Source: Sthenelais limicola
Taxonomy: Eukaryota; Annelida; Polychaeta; Phyllodocida; Sigalionidae
Assembly: GCA_942159475.1 (NCBI GenBank)
Contig: OW804095.1
Coordinates: 53,162,773-53,226,772 of the forward strand
DNA: 64,000 nt
Direction: 5' to 3'
Part shown: positions 12,171-22,383 of the stretch, piece by piece
Layout: every line of letters begins with the position of its first letter
How positions within the stretch are numbered: the stretch's first letter is position 1
Made by a program: the position numbers and the translations under genes
Notes under the pieces: generated by a model
Database searches by the model: none
The model's input: only the letters and a program-made list of their open reading frames with translations
What the model was told of the DNA's origin: nothing

Positions 12171-14442
12171 TCCCTTTTATCTAAATAATTTAATGATGAT
12201 CGTTATACAATTCGTTATACAAATGAGACTCTCATTTAGGATATCTTCAGAATCGTTCAACACATTATTCACCGTCTTCGCCTTTTTTTATCATCGTTTC
12301 AATAGAGTTAACATAGGCTACTTCATATGCGCCAACCTTATATCTCAAGTATTCATTGATTACGATGTATCCAAACTTGACATTGATCTACTTTTACTCC
12401 ATGTGAATTTATTTTCTTGTTAAATCTGATATAATGAATGTAGCAGAGACCTATATATAAGATAAGATAAGATATGGGGGTTCTTTATTTGCCATAATGG
12501 CTGTAGTGCCGACAAAAAGGTTGTGAACTTCTAAATTGCAGTTCTTCCAGTTCGTGCCTGTTTGTTTACCTTAATTTATTATTATTACATTCTTTGGGTT
12601 CCTAACTCTAGTTATGGTAAGGATTACATTTCTACTCAATGAACAGCATTAAGTCATTTGTTTACCTTATCGGTCTATGTAGTATATAATGTATAGATAC
12701 AACTTGGAGTAACTATAGTTGTTGTTAACAGTAATGGATCTTTACACTGTTTTGTCAGTACAACATGTTTTCAAAGGACATATATGTATACTATGTATTG
12801 TACCATATATTTATTGGTGACTCTTTAATTTTAAATTATCTCTGGTATGTTGAATGTAAATAGATTTGTTCCCCATGATTCCAAGCTGTACCATATCTTT
12901 AATTCATGATGCTCTTATGACAAGGAATCCGACTGAATGTTGATTGTAAATAGATTTGTACTCAAATGACTGCTATTAATTATCATGATATACTATAATA
13001 TAGCTTTGGTTGCAGTCAGCAGCAGTTCCATGTAGAGACATAATAATTTATTATGTCTCTACATGGAACTGACAGCAACCATTTTTTACTCACTACGGTA
13101 AAAGAAAAGATGTTATGACTAGTCTGTAAACTATCATTCCACTCATCTATTCCATTTCACCTGGTGTAATACATATGACTATAATCATGACAATGAATTC
13201 ATGCTGTTAACTTAGTACATGAACACCATTGGAAATTTATTGTATTATAGACAGTATTAAATAGCACTCTATGTAACTATGTAAACTATCCGCGACGAGA
13301 TGGGCGCAAACCAAAATCATTCGAAAGAATGAGATGTGTTCTTCTCGCCTGAATAATGAGATTTTTGTCTAAAAAATATACATGCGGCCATAGTTAAAAC
13401 AAAATAACAAAAAAGAGTGCCGCTTATTTGATACAATAAAACTCTATACTCAATAAGATTAATTTTGTTAGCATGTTTCAGAGGTGGTGGAAAGTAGCAG
13501 TTCTCGTTTTGAACTTACATAGGTTCCTTATCAATGTATTAGACGTGCGGATCTTCGGGCAGTATTTTGGATTTTTGTGGTTTTGCGTGCTAAGGTTGTG
13601 GGATCCCTGCGACCTTCGTGCGGCTTCTGGTTGTCAGTTTTCTTTTATCTAGGTTTACAGTATTCCATACCAGATGCTGAGCATTTATAGTCATGTACAG
13701 AGTCGATGTTCAGATCCACCTTAGGGCAGGGCTCCATCAAACCGCATGCTTATTGCGGCTAATATGCGGTTTTATAGTTATTGCCATTGATTAATTACGG
13801 TATTATAAAGAGCCTATATTGAACAACCTATGAAGACTCTCGTCTGACCAACTCCATTAAATAATTATTGTTATCATATTATTCGGAATGAATGAAACCG
13901 CAGAATGAAACCGCAACGACCGCAGAGGGACAAAACGTCAGTGGAGTCAAGCCTAAAAAGTATTCTGCCTAAAACGACAATAATCTCAAATGTAAGCCCA
14001 GAGATACAATCATAAACCCTTTCCCAGATTTTTTTTCCGCAGTTGGAAAGTTAACATTACAAATACACATGTATATGAGATCCCGAGTTTTAGAATGAAT
14101 CATTTATTGTGGAAATGTTGTACAACTGGTTCTGGTTCTTTGTGGGTCTTAATTGCTAGTATAGTTTGAATACAATGGATATGCATGTGCTACCTGAGAC
14201 CTCACATGCTACCGTATACATTGCAATATATTACCGCTTGTTATAATCAGGTCAGATATGCATGTTACTAATTTGGAATATTAGTAATAATAATTAATGC
14301 TAATTAACTATCATAAAGTGATTACTCCCTGTTACGGCATAATTACGTGACATGATGTAACAATGTTTATACATTAAGTATTAAGAATAACACAATTCAA
14401 CATCCTTTATTCATCAACCCTTTTGGACATAACGGGTCTTTG
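12171..14442. other. Gene-free AT-rich stretch
   Basis: No gene recognised. It contains a perfect 24-bp palindrome (13023-13071) and a short direct repeat ('tgaatgtaaatagatttgt' near 12850 and a near copy near 12940). It may be an insertion splitting the minus-strand L1/Tx1-like LINE, whose endonuclease and reverse-transcriptase pieces lie on either side. Confidence 0.5.
13023..13071. repeat. Perfect 24-bp inverted repeat with 1-nt spacer
   Basis: 13023-13046 is exactly complementary in inverse to 13048-13071 around a single T. Beyond the core, 'ggttgc' to the left and 'gcaacc' to the right extend it imperfectly. DNA could extrude as a cruciform and RNA would form one long hairpin. No flanking transposon ends were recognised. 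Confidence 0.9.
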
Positions 14443-14610
14443 CTAATCAGAATCATAACTCCTCCTGCACCAACTTACTCTGAGCTGTGAGTCTCGATCT
14501 TGGACCGCTATCATGGATGTGGAGCAATTGTAGAAATTATTGAAAAAGGCCTTACGTTTTATACTGTTTCTTAGAACATTAATATTTATAGAAAATATAT
14601 TCAATTCTTC
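14443..14610 (-). mobile_element. Start of an L1/Tx1-type LINE endonuclease (fragment, minus strand)
   Basis: The minus strand encodes 'SININVLRNSIKRKAFFNNF' followed by 'CSTSMIAVQ'. This is the beginning of an apurinic endonuclease domain of L1/Tx1 elements, which usually reads N-I-N-G-L-R near the N terminus and then L-Q-E-T-H. The catalytic Glu of that motif is replaced (VQDRD). Homology stops near 14450. With the reverse transcriptase at 11.1-12.1 kb on the same strand it could be the 5' part of one interrupted element. Confidence 0.6.
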
Positions 14611-17329
14611 ATTGATCTCATTTGCGTCCACGTGTTTATGTCGTTTATTTCCTCGTTATCAGCCATACCGAGATGTTAATTATTCACGTTTCAGTCCTTA
14701 TCCTGCAACTCTGCCTATATATATTGTATTGGTTCTTGCTTGGTTCTTTCAACAAGAGTATAAATATCCTGTTGTTGGTTCTTTGTAGCTCGGTCTGGCA
14801 TTAATTTCACTTGTCACTCTCACCCAGACCTATCCCATTATGTTGCTGTTGGCTTCCCATTTCTTGCGGTCTACACATCCTTGTCACCGAGCTCGAGGCA
14901 CAGTCCTATCCCTCTAAACTGTGTTGAATTTGGCAGCTTTACCAATTATTTTGTGACAGGGCTGAAGGAGGTAGCTTCCAATGTGTTTATTATGTTGATA
15001 TTGTGCGAGAAGGGCATAATACAATAACTCAGGTACCCCTCAAACCACTTATCATTGTTCTTCTCTTGCTGTGCCGCGTATCTGTGTACTGCAACTTACT
15101 GGATCTTTAATTCCAGTCTAGGCCGATCAAAATCTATAATTGTATGTCAGCGAGTGACTGGGCTAATGGCCTCCCTCGCCCTGAGTAGGCGTCCTAATGG
15201 GTATTGTAACTGAAATTTCTCGATCCAGGAATGAAAGTGCATGGTGAGGAATAATAATGTCATTTTGCGGTTTGGAGTGAGAGGCTTGCTTCCCTCAGTT
15301 TGAAGCGATTCTCTCAACTCTGAGCCTAGACTTATCCCAAGAGTGACATCAGCCTTAACAGGATCTTGTCGAGTATGCTAGGTATTGCTCAATATGCTTG
15401 AAGGATTCTTCATTCACAATGATGATCACCAGATGATGCATGGTTGGAGAGAGGAGACTCCCTGCCGAAGAAACCAAAGGTCCCTTGATCTTCCGTTTTA
15501 GACAGGGCAATAGGATTCATTGGGTCAAGTAAAAGGCAGAACACCTGATATGATGATGCATAATACTCTGCCATTTACCTCTATTCTTTACACTTGCAGT
15601 ATTTCTGAGGTTTTCGTGTTGCTAAGCCCCACATTCTTACTAGGATGTCTGCTCTAGCGGGCTATATTGTTCCCCTCGGTTCTTTAGGGTGCTCCCTCTT
15701 CAACCGATTCTTTGTTTAAACAAATTTTATTGACAAATTTTCACCTATATAGTACGACGTCCGTTTATCTCTTCTTGGAAGCGCAGGTTTGCTCCCAAGT
15801 CTCAATATCCACCCCGCCCCCTCCTCACCTCATTCACCCCTGGGTTGTCAAATTTCATTATTTTAGTTATAATAACCATAGCTGTTTTCTCAGGACGGTT
15901 TAGGGTTCAGGCTCTTTTACTGGCACACCACTCTAAAGATCCCCCCGCCTTCCTCACCTTTTTTACTCCTGGGTTGTCAAATTTCATTATTTCAATTATA
16001 ATCCCCATAGCTGTTTTCTCCGCCTGTTTGGGATCCAGGCACTTCTCAATATTAGGAATTCCTTCAAAAATCAAGCAATGAGTACGCTTCTCTTTCTTCT
16101 AATCTGCCTTCTGCCATTCTCTTCATCATTTACATAGTTAATAAGGTTATGAGACATTGGGTGAACCTATCAGCTTATATAGCTGTTCTTCCCAGGCACC
16201 CTAGGCATATTACACACAAATATCATATTTGATAAAAGCTTAGTTCTAACATTTTGTATGATCAAAAGTAGTTAACAATGTTGTTAGTTATGTCTTCTAT
16301 CTAGCTATTTTTTAAGAAGAATTATGGTCATGAAATTAGATGCCATTGCAAGACATCCTAGCCCTCCTGAACTGGGTGGAAATTCAATGTGATGTAAACC
16401 TGCCTTTGTTGTTGATCATGCTTTCCTTAAAAAAAACCCCACTGTTCATTAATAAAAGGTTTTCCTCTCTTCTAGATGTGAATAACCTGTCATATGTGGT
16501 ACGATTTGTTAAGGTGGGAGAGAAGGGAGAATACTATTAGCGTATAATGGGTATTGGAAGCCAGCTAAATGGATAAGCTAGCTGAGGAAACTGTAGTATG
16601 AACTGAAGTGGAGCATCCGTTAGATGCATTACTTTAGTTTAATAATTCGTATGGACGGTAAAATGGACGGGGTATAGTATCTATAGATTAGCAACAATAA
16701 TTATACATTAGGCCTTTTACATTTTTTATTTAAACGATTATAACATTATTAGGTTGGGTCCAACTCATATTTAAGCCAGCCTGGGAGACATAAATGCATT
16801 CAATATCAATAATTCTTCACATTTCATCATATTGGTCGATCCCTGGGATAATTACATCATTATGCTACACACAAGTGGCAGGCCAATCATTTCAAGTAAA
16901 CACAAGTCAGTCACATAGTTATAAGAATCTGATGTACACGCCCAGATGTCAGGATGTCAGGAATAAAAGCTTAAAAGCAAAAAAAATCGGATATAAAACT
17001 AATGTGAATCGGTGATTAAAACAGAAAAAATGATTTAGGATACAGATCCATTTTAAAACGAGTATAAAAAAGTCCCTTTTCTAGATACTTTCTAAAATAG
17101 CTATAACCTTGCCCAATAACTTTTCCTTACATATCCGCTGATATAAGACTGCTACTGGGGCGTTTTAACACGGGGCCCTCCATGGTGGATTCGTAACTTA
17201 AAAGTTTTTAATTTGGATTTATTTACAGTACTAAAAACTTCATAAGTCAAAATATCTCAGAAGTACTGATTTGAAAATGGTCGCATCGTATAATTATGCA
17301 CTACTTGATAATTATTTGGTGGCTTACTA
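14611..17329. other. Gene-free stretch with one tandem repeat
   Basis: No gene recognised. 15715-15740 ('aaattttattgacaaa') resembles the 3' end of the minus-strand LINE at 10.63 kb, so a second, older copy may end here. The 129-bp tandem duplication at 15807-16040 is listed separately. Confidence 0.45.
15807..16040 (-). repeat. Tandem duplication, 129-bp unit, possibly coding on the minus strand
   Basis: Units at about 15807-15911 and 15936-16040 share a 'tgggttgtcaaatttcatta' core and a 'catagctgttttctc' core at a 129-bp offset. Because 129 is a multiple of three, the minus strand repeats one peptide pattern in both units ('EKTAM', then 'IMKFDNPGV', then 'VR'). The surrounding frame has stops. 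It could be a piece of a LINE ORF1; I do not recognise the domain. Confidence 0.6.
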
Positions 17330-17458
17330 CCAGCTAACCACAGAGGGATTAGCTGCGGTTAACACCGACATGACACCACGTGACCCCGCTGACCTTGGTC
17401 CACCACACACCTCCTCGGGTCACTGCTACTCTACCTCCCGAGCAGAGAACATCGCGCT
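17330..17458 (+). repeat. 5' split direct repeat A1 of the tyrosine-recombinase element
   Basis: This 129-bp segment matches 21452-21580 (A2) and 21919-22047 (A3) with only a few substitutions. It ends 27 bp before the gag ATG. It contains a small internal hairpin (CAGCTAA pairing with TTAGCTG). In PAT/Ngaro-type elements such a segment allows circularisation through the 3' repeats; that role is inferred. Confidence 0.85.
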
Positions 17459-17485
17459 TGTGCTTTACCTAAGCTTCTGGTAACA

Positions 17486-18532
17486 ATGGGTTCTGACGCT
17501 GAGGAATTTGATTTCAACTTGTGGGTGGACCATTACGGTCTAACTCGGGCTTCAACCGGCATTCTGGTCAAAGAAGGGTGCAAAGTGTTGGAAGTTTTAA
17601 CGGTGCTAACTTCGACGGCAGTGAGTAAGCTTGGACTCACTATGGGTCAAGGCATAGCCTTTAGGAAAGGGCTGTTAGCCTTGAAGAACGAGGACGGTGG
17701 CCAGCAGGTAGACACTAAGCTTGCAAAGAAGAAAGCAGGCCCTAAGAATGACCTTGACAAGGAGGGTCAGATACCTTCAGGGCAGAAACAAGGGGAAGAA
17801 TTGGATCAAGACGATCTGGAGAGGATCCTCGACGACCTCCAGGAGCAGGAGGAGGAAGAGGAAAAGAACCCCCGGATCAAGGCAACGAAGAGGTCAGCCC
17901 ACCTAGCTGATTTCGGGCCAGATCCACGCCTGAACCTAGTGATAAAACCAAGTAAGAAGAAAGCGCAGAAGATCGCATCCTTTCTCCCAGAGCATGTGTC
18001 AAAGAGGATAGCCACCAAGAGCAAGGACAGGATGACCTTTATACAAGGCTCAGACGGTAAACTAACACTCAAACAGGATGATGAACAGCCAGGTTACATA
18101 ACAGTGGCTGAGTGGGGAGCGGCGAATCTCCGCCTCATGCAACATCTGTTAGATGCAGGAGAGTTAGAGAGGAAGGATATAGAGTATTACCATGCTTACT
18201 CTTTGATGGTGTTCGAGTTTATTGAAAATTACGAATGGCCGTCGGTGATCAACTTTGACAGCAGATACAGGGATCTACAAGCACACTTTGGATTCCCATG
18301 GGGGACGGGGAACAGGGGTCTGGAGATCTCTACACTGATCCCCAGAACCAAGAGAGAAAAGTTCACAGAGAAGGCAAGAGGGGGCAAGCCAGGAAACAAG
18401 CCCCTAGACAAAAAGGATTCCACCTGCAGGAATTTCGCCAAGTACGGTAGCTGCAGCTACGGCGATAAGTGTATCTTTACGCATCAAAAGACCAAACAGG
18501 AGCCAAAAAACTCCACCCAGCCCCAGTCTTAG
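17486..18532 (+). CDS. Gag-like protein of the tyrosine-recombinase element, CCCH zinc finger
   Basis: An uninterrupted 348-codon frame from ATG 17486 to TAG 18530-18532. Residues 5-70 are predicted helical and SAM-like (Leu-rich, with 'LGLTMGQGIAFRKG'). Residues 75-135 are charged and contain a Glu-rich run. Residues 205-275 form a second helical region ('YITVAEWGAANLRLMQHLL' on). Residues 317-335 hold a Cys-x8-Cys-x5-Cys-x3-His finger (CRNFAKYGSCSYGDKCIFTH), presumably binding the element's RNA. The start is the first ATG, 27 bp after repeat A1. The reverse-transcriptase frame overlaps its 3' end by 64 nt in the -1 frame, so frameshifting or re-initiation would be needed. Unlike its neighbours it shows no break. 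An exact subfamily cannot be set by eye. Confidence 0.8.
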   Translation: MGSDAEEFDFNLWVDHYGLTRASTGILVKEGCKVLEVLTVLTSTAVSKLGLTMGQGIAFRKGLLALKNEDGGQQVDTKLAKKKAGPKNDLDKEGQIPSGQKQGEELDQDDLERILDDLQEQEEEEEKNPRIKATKRSAHLADFGPDPRLNLVIKPSKKKAQKIASFLPEHVSKRIATKSKDRMTFIQGSDGKLTLKQDDEQPGYITVAEWGAANLRLMQHLLDAGELERKDIEYYHAYSLMVFEFIENYEWPSVINFDSRYRDLQAHFGFPWGTGNRGLEISTLIPRTKREKFTEKARGGKPGNKPLDKKDSTCRNFAKYGSCSYGDKCIFTHQKTKQEPKNSTQPQS

Positions 18533-19851
18533 ACGGGGCGTTACATCTGCAGGCTTGGGAGGAAGAGCTGCCGCAGGATTACCAAAACCGGCAATTCTTG
18601 TTGGAGGGGGTGAGACATGGTTTTAGGATCACCAATAAAACCATGCCCTCTGACAAGATATTCCTCTCAAATTACAAGTCCTGCATGGAGGAGAAAGTGT
18701 GTAGTACCATGGAAAAACAGATAAGGGAAGAGATTGACAATGGGAGATACATCAAGTGTGAGCGCCCTAGACAGATTACCTCTGCCTTGACAGGTGTGGC
18801 GTGGACCTTCGAGGGAGACACTCACCCAACTTTTATGTATGACTCTCGTCTGATGTTTAGTGCACGGCTAGCACCCTCCATCTTTAACATGTTATCACAG
18901 GCGGTGGTAGCTATGATGGTTAGGAAGGGGTACGAAGGCAATAGTGCATACTGTGATGATTTTTTGGTGTCTTCCCCAACGTAAGAACAATGTTTAAACA
19001 AGCTCAATGCTCTGTGGAAATTATGCCGTAAGTTGGGATTTGCCATAAACTACGACAAGATGGTGGGACCTGACCAAACCGTCACATTCCTGGGTGTGGT
19101 AATCAACACGGTAGCCATGACTTTAGCACTTCCACAAGATAAATTACAACAGACAAGGTAGCTGCTAATGGAAAGCATATCTAAGACATCAATCACCAAG
19201 AAAGGGCTACAGAAGATAGTGGGAAAGTTGAACTGGGCATGTAGGGTAATCCATGCTGGCAAATACTTCGTGAGCACCATCTATAAGCAAATTAGGAGTT
19301 TAACGAGCTCCTGGCATAGGTGCAGGGTCACAAGGGAATTAAAAGAGGATCTGGGCTGGTGGGTCGATTCTATGAGCCGTTTTAATGGCTCTCTCCCCAT
19401 TGCGGATACCAGACCACAATCCCCAGTGGTATTGGACGCTTGTCAGACAGCTGGGGGAGCTGTCTATGAAGGTCATTGGGTATACGTACCATGGCAGCAC
19501 TGGCTGGGAATGAAAGATAAACACATCAACATGAAGGAGGTCTTAATCTTGGAACCGGCAGCTCACATCTTTGGACCGATGTGGGCAGATAAGAAGATCA
19601 CAGTGTATTCAGATAACACAATGGCAGTCTCAATCATCAACAGGAGGAGAACTGATGACCCCCAGGTCATGGACTCCTTAAAGAGAGTGTTCACCCTGTC
19701 TGCCCGATACAATTTTCATCTGAGGGCGATTTATTATCCGGGCGTGAGAAATAGGTTGGCGGACACTTGTTCCAGGTTACATACCCCAGGGTATCACAAG
19801 GCCTTCGCGGGCCACTTGGCGCCAACTGCTCTCAGAAGTGGCGTTGTTTAA
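18469..19851 (+). pseudogene. Reverse transcriptase-RNase H of the tyrosine-recombinase element (broken)
   Basis: One frame runs across 18469-19851 but has a TAA at 18982-18984 and a TAG at 19159-19161. The N-terminal part leads into 'GRYIKCERPRQITSAL', then jumps directly to 'TGVAWTFEGDTHPTFMYDSR'. About 70-80 residues expected between these blocks in DIRS-type enzymes are missing, including the first catalytic Asp of the palm. The YxDD box is present as 'YCDDFLV' at about 18949. The RNase H part looks complete: Asp in 'VLDACQTAGGAVY', Glu in 'NMKEVLILEP', Asp in 'VYSDNTMAV' and Asp in 'NRLADTCSRL', the four-acid D-E-D-D set. The GTG at 18469 is only the first permitted start of the frame; the natural start is probably by frameshift from gag. 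Confidence 0.8.
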
Positions 19852-20773
19852 GGCAGGTGCTTGGGCGAAAAACACGAAGCGAGCATATTCGACCCATCTT
19901 AGGACGTACCTAAAGTTCTGTGAGTTGCTTAAAAAAACCCCAGTTCCAGCATCGGATAAAATGTTGTGTATGTTTGTGGCCTGGTTAGCCAGGAAATTGG
20001 CATCCATAAAATTATATATCAATATAGTGGGTGTGTTGCATAAGGAAGCGGGGTTCCCGAACCCCTTGCTGCAAAATTATCAGCTAAATCAAACCCTCAG
20101 GGGTATCCATAGGGCAAAAGGTGATGCCTGCAAACAAAAGGCACCTATAACGGTGGAAAATTTAACAAAACTTAGATCAAAATTGGATTTATCGTGTGAA
20201 TTACACAAAGTGGTGTGGTCAGCTGGTTTGTGTATGTTTTTTGGTCTACTACGGAGATCAAATGTGATGCCTCCCTCAGTGGGCACCTTCGACAAGGAAC
20301 GCCATCTGAGAAAGCAAGACATTACAATAAAAGTGGACGGCGCTAAACTGGTTATAAGGTGGTCGAAAACAAACCAATACAAGGCCCGACCACATGTGGT
20401 ACATCTACCCAGGAAGAAGGGTCATCCGCTATGTCCCACCAGAGCTCTCCTGGCCGCTGTGGGAACATCTAACCCGTCTTAAGCGGAGCCAGCTTTCACC
20501 TACTTAAAGTCGGGGAAAGTTACACCTCTCACCCCGGAGACTTTCCTATTGACTATTCGCCAAGCTCTTGCTGATGCCCTGGAAGACATTGCCTCAATCG
20601 GAGGCCATTCTTTCAGACGTGGAGGAGCTACGTATTTACATAAGTGTGGAGTGGACAGTGACTCTTTAAAATTAATGGGGGGTTGGTCTTCAGACTGCTA
20701 CCAAACTTATCTAGCCCCATCGGATGAGGATCGTCAGCTGATTGCCAAAAAAATGGTTATTAGCCTCCCATAG
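19838..20773 (+). pseudogene. Tyrosine recombinase of the element (one nonsense codon)
   Basis: The frame continues from about 19838 to a TAG at 20771-20773 and is interrupted once, by TAA at 20480-20482. The N-terminal core-binding region reads 'KNTKRAYSTHLRTYLKFC'. The catalytic half has the first Arg in 'LLRRSN', a 'IRWSKTNQYKA' strand region, the His-x-x-Arg box in 'GHSFRRGGATYL' and the Tyr nucleophile in the 'SSDCYQTYL' segment, so the R-H-R-Y set is present on both sides of the stop. It overlaps the RNase H frame by 14 nt in another frame. It would join the element's circular DNA to the target without a target duplication (family knowledge). The ATG-like start is uncertain: 19838 is a GTG. 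Confidence 0.85.
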
Positions 20774-20798
20774 TTATTTTTTCCCTACTACTATACGT

Positions 20799-21150
20799 AG
20801 GATTCAAAGTGATGTAAATCAGTTTAATGGATGGGTGAATTTAAATGGTTTAAAAATAAACGCTAAGTGGTAGAAGAAATGACCTGAATATATACAATGA
20901 TGGGACTATGATTGAGGTTGTTGATGATTTTAAATATTTAGGGTTTGTACTTGATTATCACTTGAATATGAAACAACACATGAACGCCATTTGTGTTAAA
21001 GTAACAATGCTGAAGAACAGGTTGAGGAAGATCAGACATTTTATTTCGACAGAACTTGCATGTTTAATATACAAAACGTACATATTGCCAATACTGTACT
21101 TGTACATAATGTTTTGCCTGAATAAAAATCTTAAATACAATACTACTTGG
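20799..21150 (+). mobile_element. LINE reverse-transcriptase C-terminal fragment nested in the element
   Basis: 20799-20870 reads 'RIQSDVNQFNGWVNLNGLKI', and after a frame change and a short deletion 20880-21110 reads 'IEVVDDFKYLGFVLD', then 'RLRKIRHFI' and 'YKTYILPILYLY'. These are the post-palm blocks of CR1/Jockey-type reverse transcriptases (Leu/Ile-Gln-x-Asp..Trp..Asn-x-Leu, then Phe-Lys-Tyr-Leu-Gly, then Leu-Pro-x-Leu). It sits between the recombinase and repeat B1 and so was probably inserted into, or captured by, the retrotransposon. Confidence 0.75.
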
Positions 21151-21156
21151 GTTTTT

Positions 21157-22383
21157 GGGTATGGGCAGGCTATGCTTAAGAGACTATTCGAACATTAAGA
21201 ACTCTCAACAAGTCTCACATAAAATATATTTTGGAACTTTAACATTGCATAATAATTGTCTCACTCATTTGAGCAATTCTCACCATTGATTATTCATCAT
21301 TGCTTTGTTTACATGTTGATTTGTCTTATTGCATAATTAATTCGCATTGTTATGTAATCACTTATTGATGTTTCTCAAACTCTGCATTGTATTGTTAGAT
21401 AGTTGAGTTTAATAAATAACTCCAAACACCAGCTCGTGTCGGTTTTAACTGCCAGCTAACCACGGAGGGATTAGCTGCGGTTAACACCGACATGACACCA
21501 CGTGACCCCGCTGACCTGGGTCCACCACACACCTCCTCGGGTCACTGCTACTCTAGCTCCCGAGCAGAGAACATCGCGCTCCACCTCCCACCCCTCCGCC
21601 AATACAAGCGGAGTAATCTAGAGGGGTATGGGCAGGCTATGCTTAAGAGACTATTCGAACATTAAGAACTCTCAACAAGTCTCACATAAAATATATTTTG
21701 GAACTTTAACATTGCATAATAATTGTCTCACTCATTTGAGCAATTCTCACCATTGATTATTCATCATTGCTTTGTTTACATGTTGATTTGTCTTATTGCA
21801 TAATTAATTCGCATTGTTATGTAATCACTTATTGATGTTTCTCAAACTCTGCATTGTATTGTTAGATAGTTGAGTTTAATAAATAACTCCAAACACCAGC
21901 TCGTGTCGGTTTTAACTGCCAGCTAACCACGGAGGGATTAGCTGCGGTTAACACCGACATGACACCACGTGACCCCGCTGACCTGGGTCCACCACACACC
22001 TCCTCGGGTCACTGCTACTCTAGCTCCCGAGCAGAGAACATCGCGCTCCACCTCCCACCCCTCCGCCAATACAAGCGGAGTAATCTAGAGGGGTATGGGC
22101 AGGCTATGCTTAAGAGACTATTCGAACATTAAGAACTCTCAACTAGTCTCACATAAAATATTTTTTGGAACTTTAACATTGCATAATAATTGTCTCACTC
22201 ATTTGAGCAATTCTCACCATTGATTATTCATCATTGCTTTGTTTACATGTTGATTTGTCTTATTGCATAATTAATTCGCATTGTTATGTAATCACTTATT
22301 GATGTTTCTCAAACTCTGCATTGTATTGTTAGATAGTTGAGTTTAATAAATAACTCCAAACACCAGCTCGTGTCGGTTTTAAT
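21157..22383 (+). repeat. 467-bp tandem array, about 2.6 copies (B1-A2-B2-A3-B3)
   Basis: The word 'atgggcaggctatgcttaag' starts at 21161, 21628 and 22095, giving a period of exactly 467 bp. Each unit is a B part of about 295 bp, the A part of 129 bp and a 43-bp GC-rich spacer. The third copy ends after its B part at about 22380, where 'ggttttaa' leads into unique DNA. Copies one and two look identical over long stretches; copy three has at least two substitutions. B carries 'ttaataaataactcc', a likely polyadenylation signal. One A-B unit more than the standard B-A-B layout is present. Confidence 0.9.

Larger units (their letters stand above)
17330..22383 (+). mobile_element. Tyrosine-recombinase retrotransposon (DIRS order; PAT/Ngaro-like)
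   Basis: The order is gag, reverse transcriptase-RNase H, tyrosine recombinase, on the plus strand, with no integrase, protease or methyltransferase seen. The 5' end carries a 129-bp segment A (17330-17458) that recurs inside the 3' array as B-A-B-A-B. This is the split-direct-repeat design of PAT and Ngaro elements with one extra A-B unit. Gag is open, but the other two frames carry three in-frame stops and the reverse transcriptase has an internal deletion, so this copy is not autonomous. A LINE fragment separates the recombinase from the 3' repeats. No target-site duplication is apparent, as usual for this group. Confidence 0.8.

Noticed and set aside
14540..14804. Two overlapping hydrophobic plus-strand frames
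   Set aside because: Opposite strand of the LINE endonuclease piece and adjoining AT-rich DNA; no motif.
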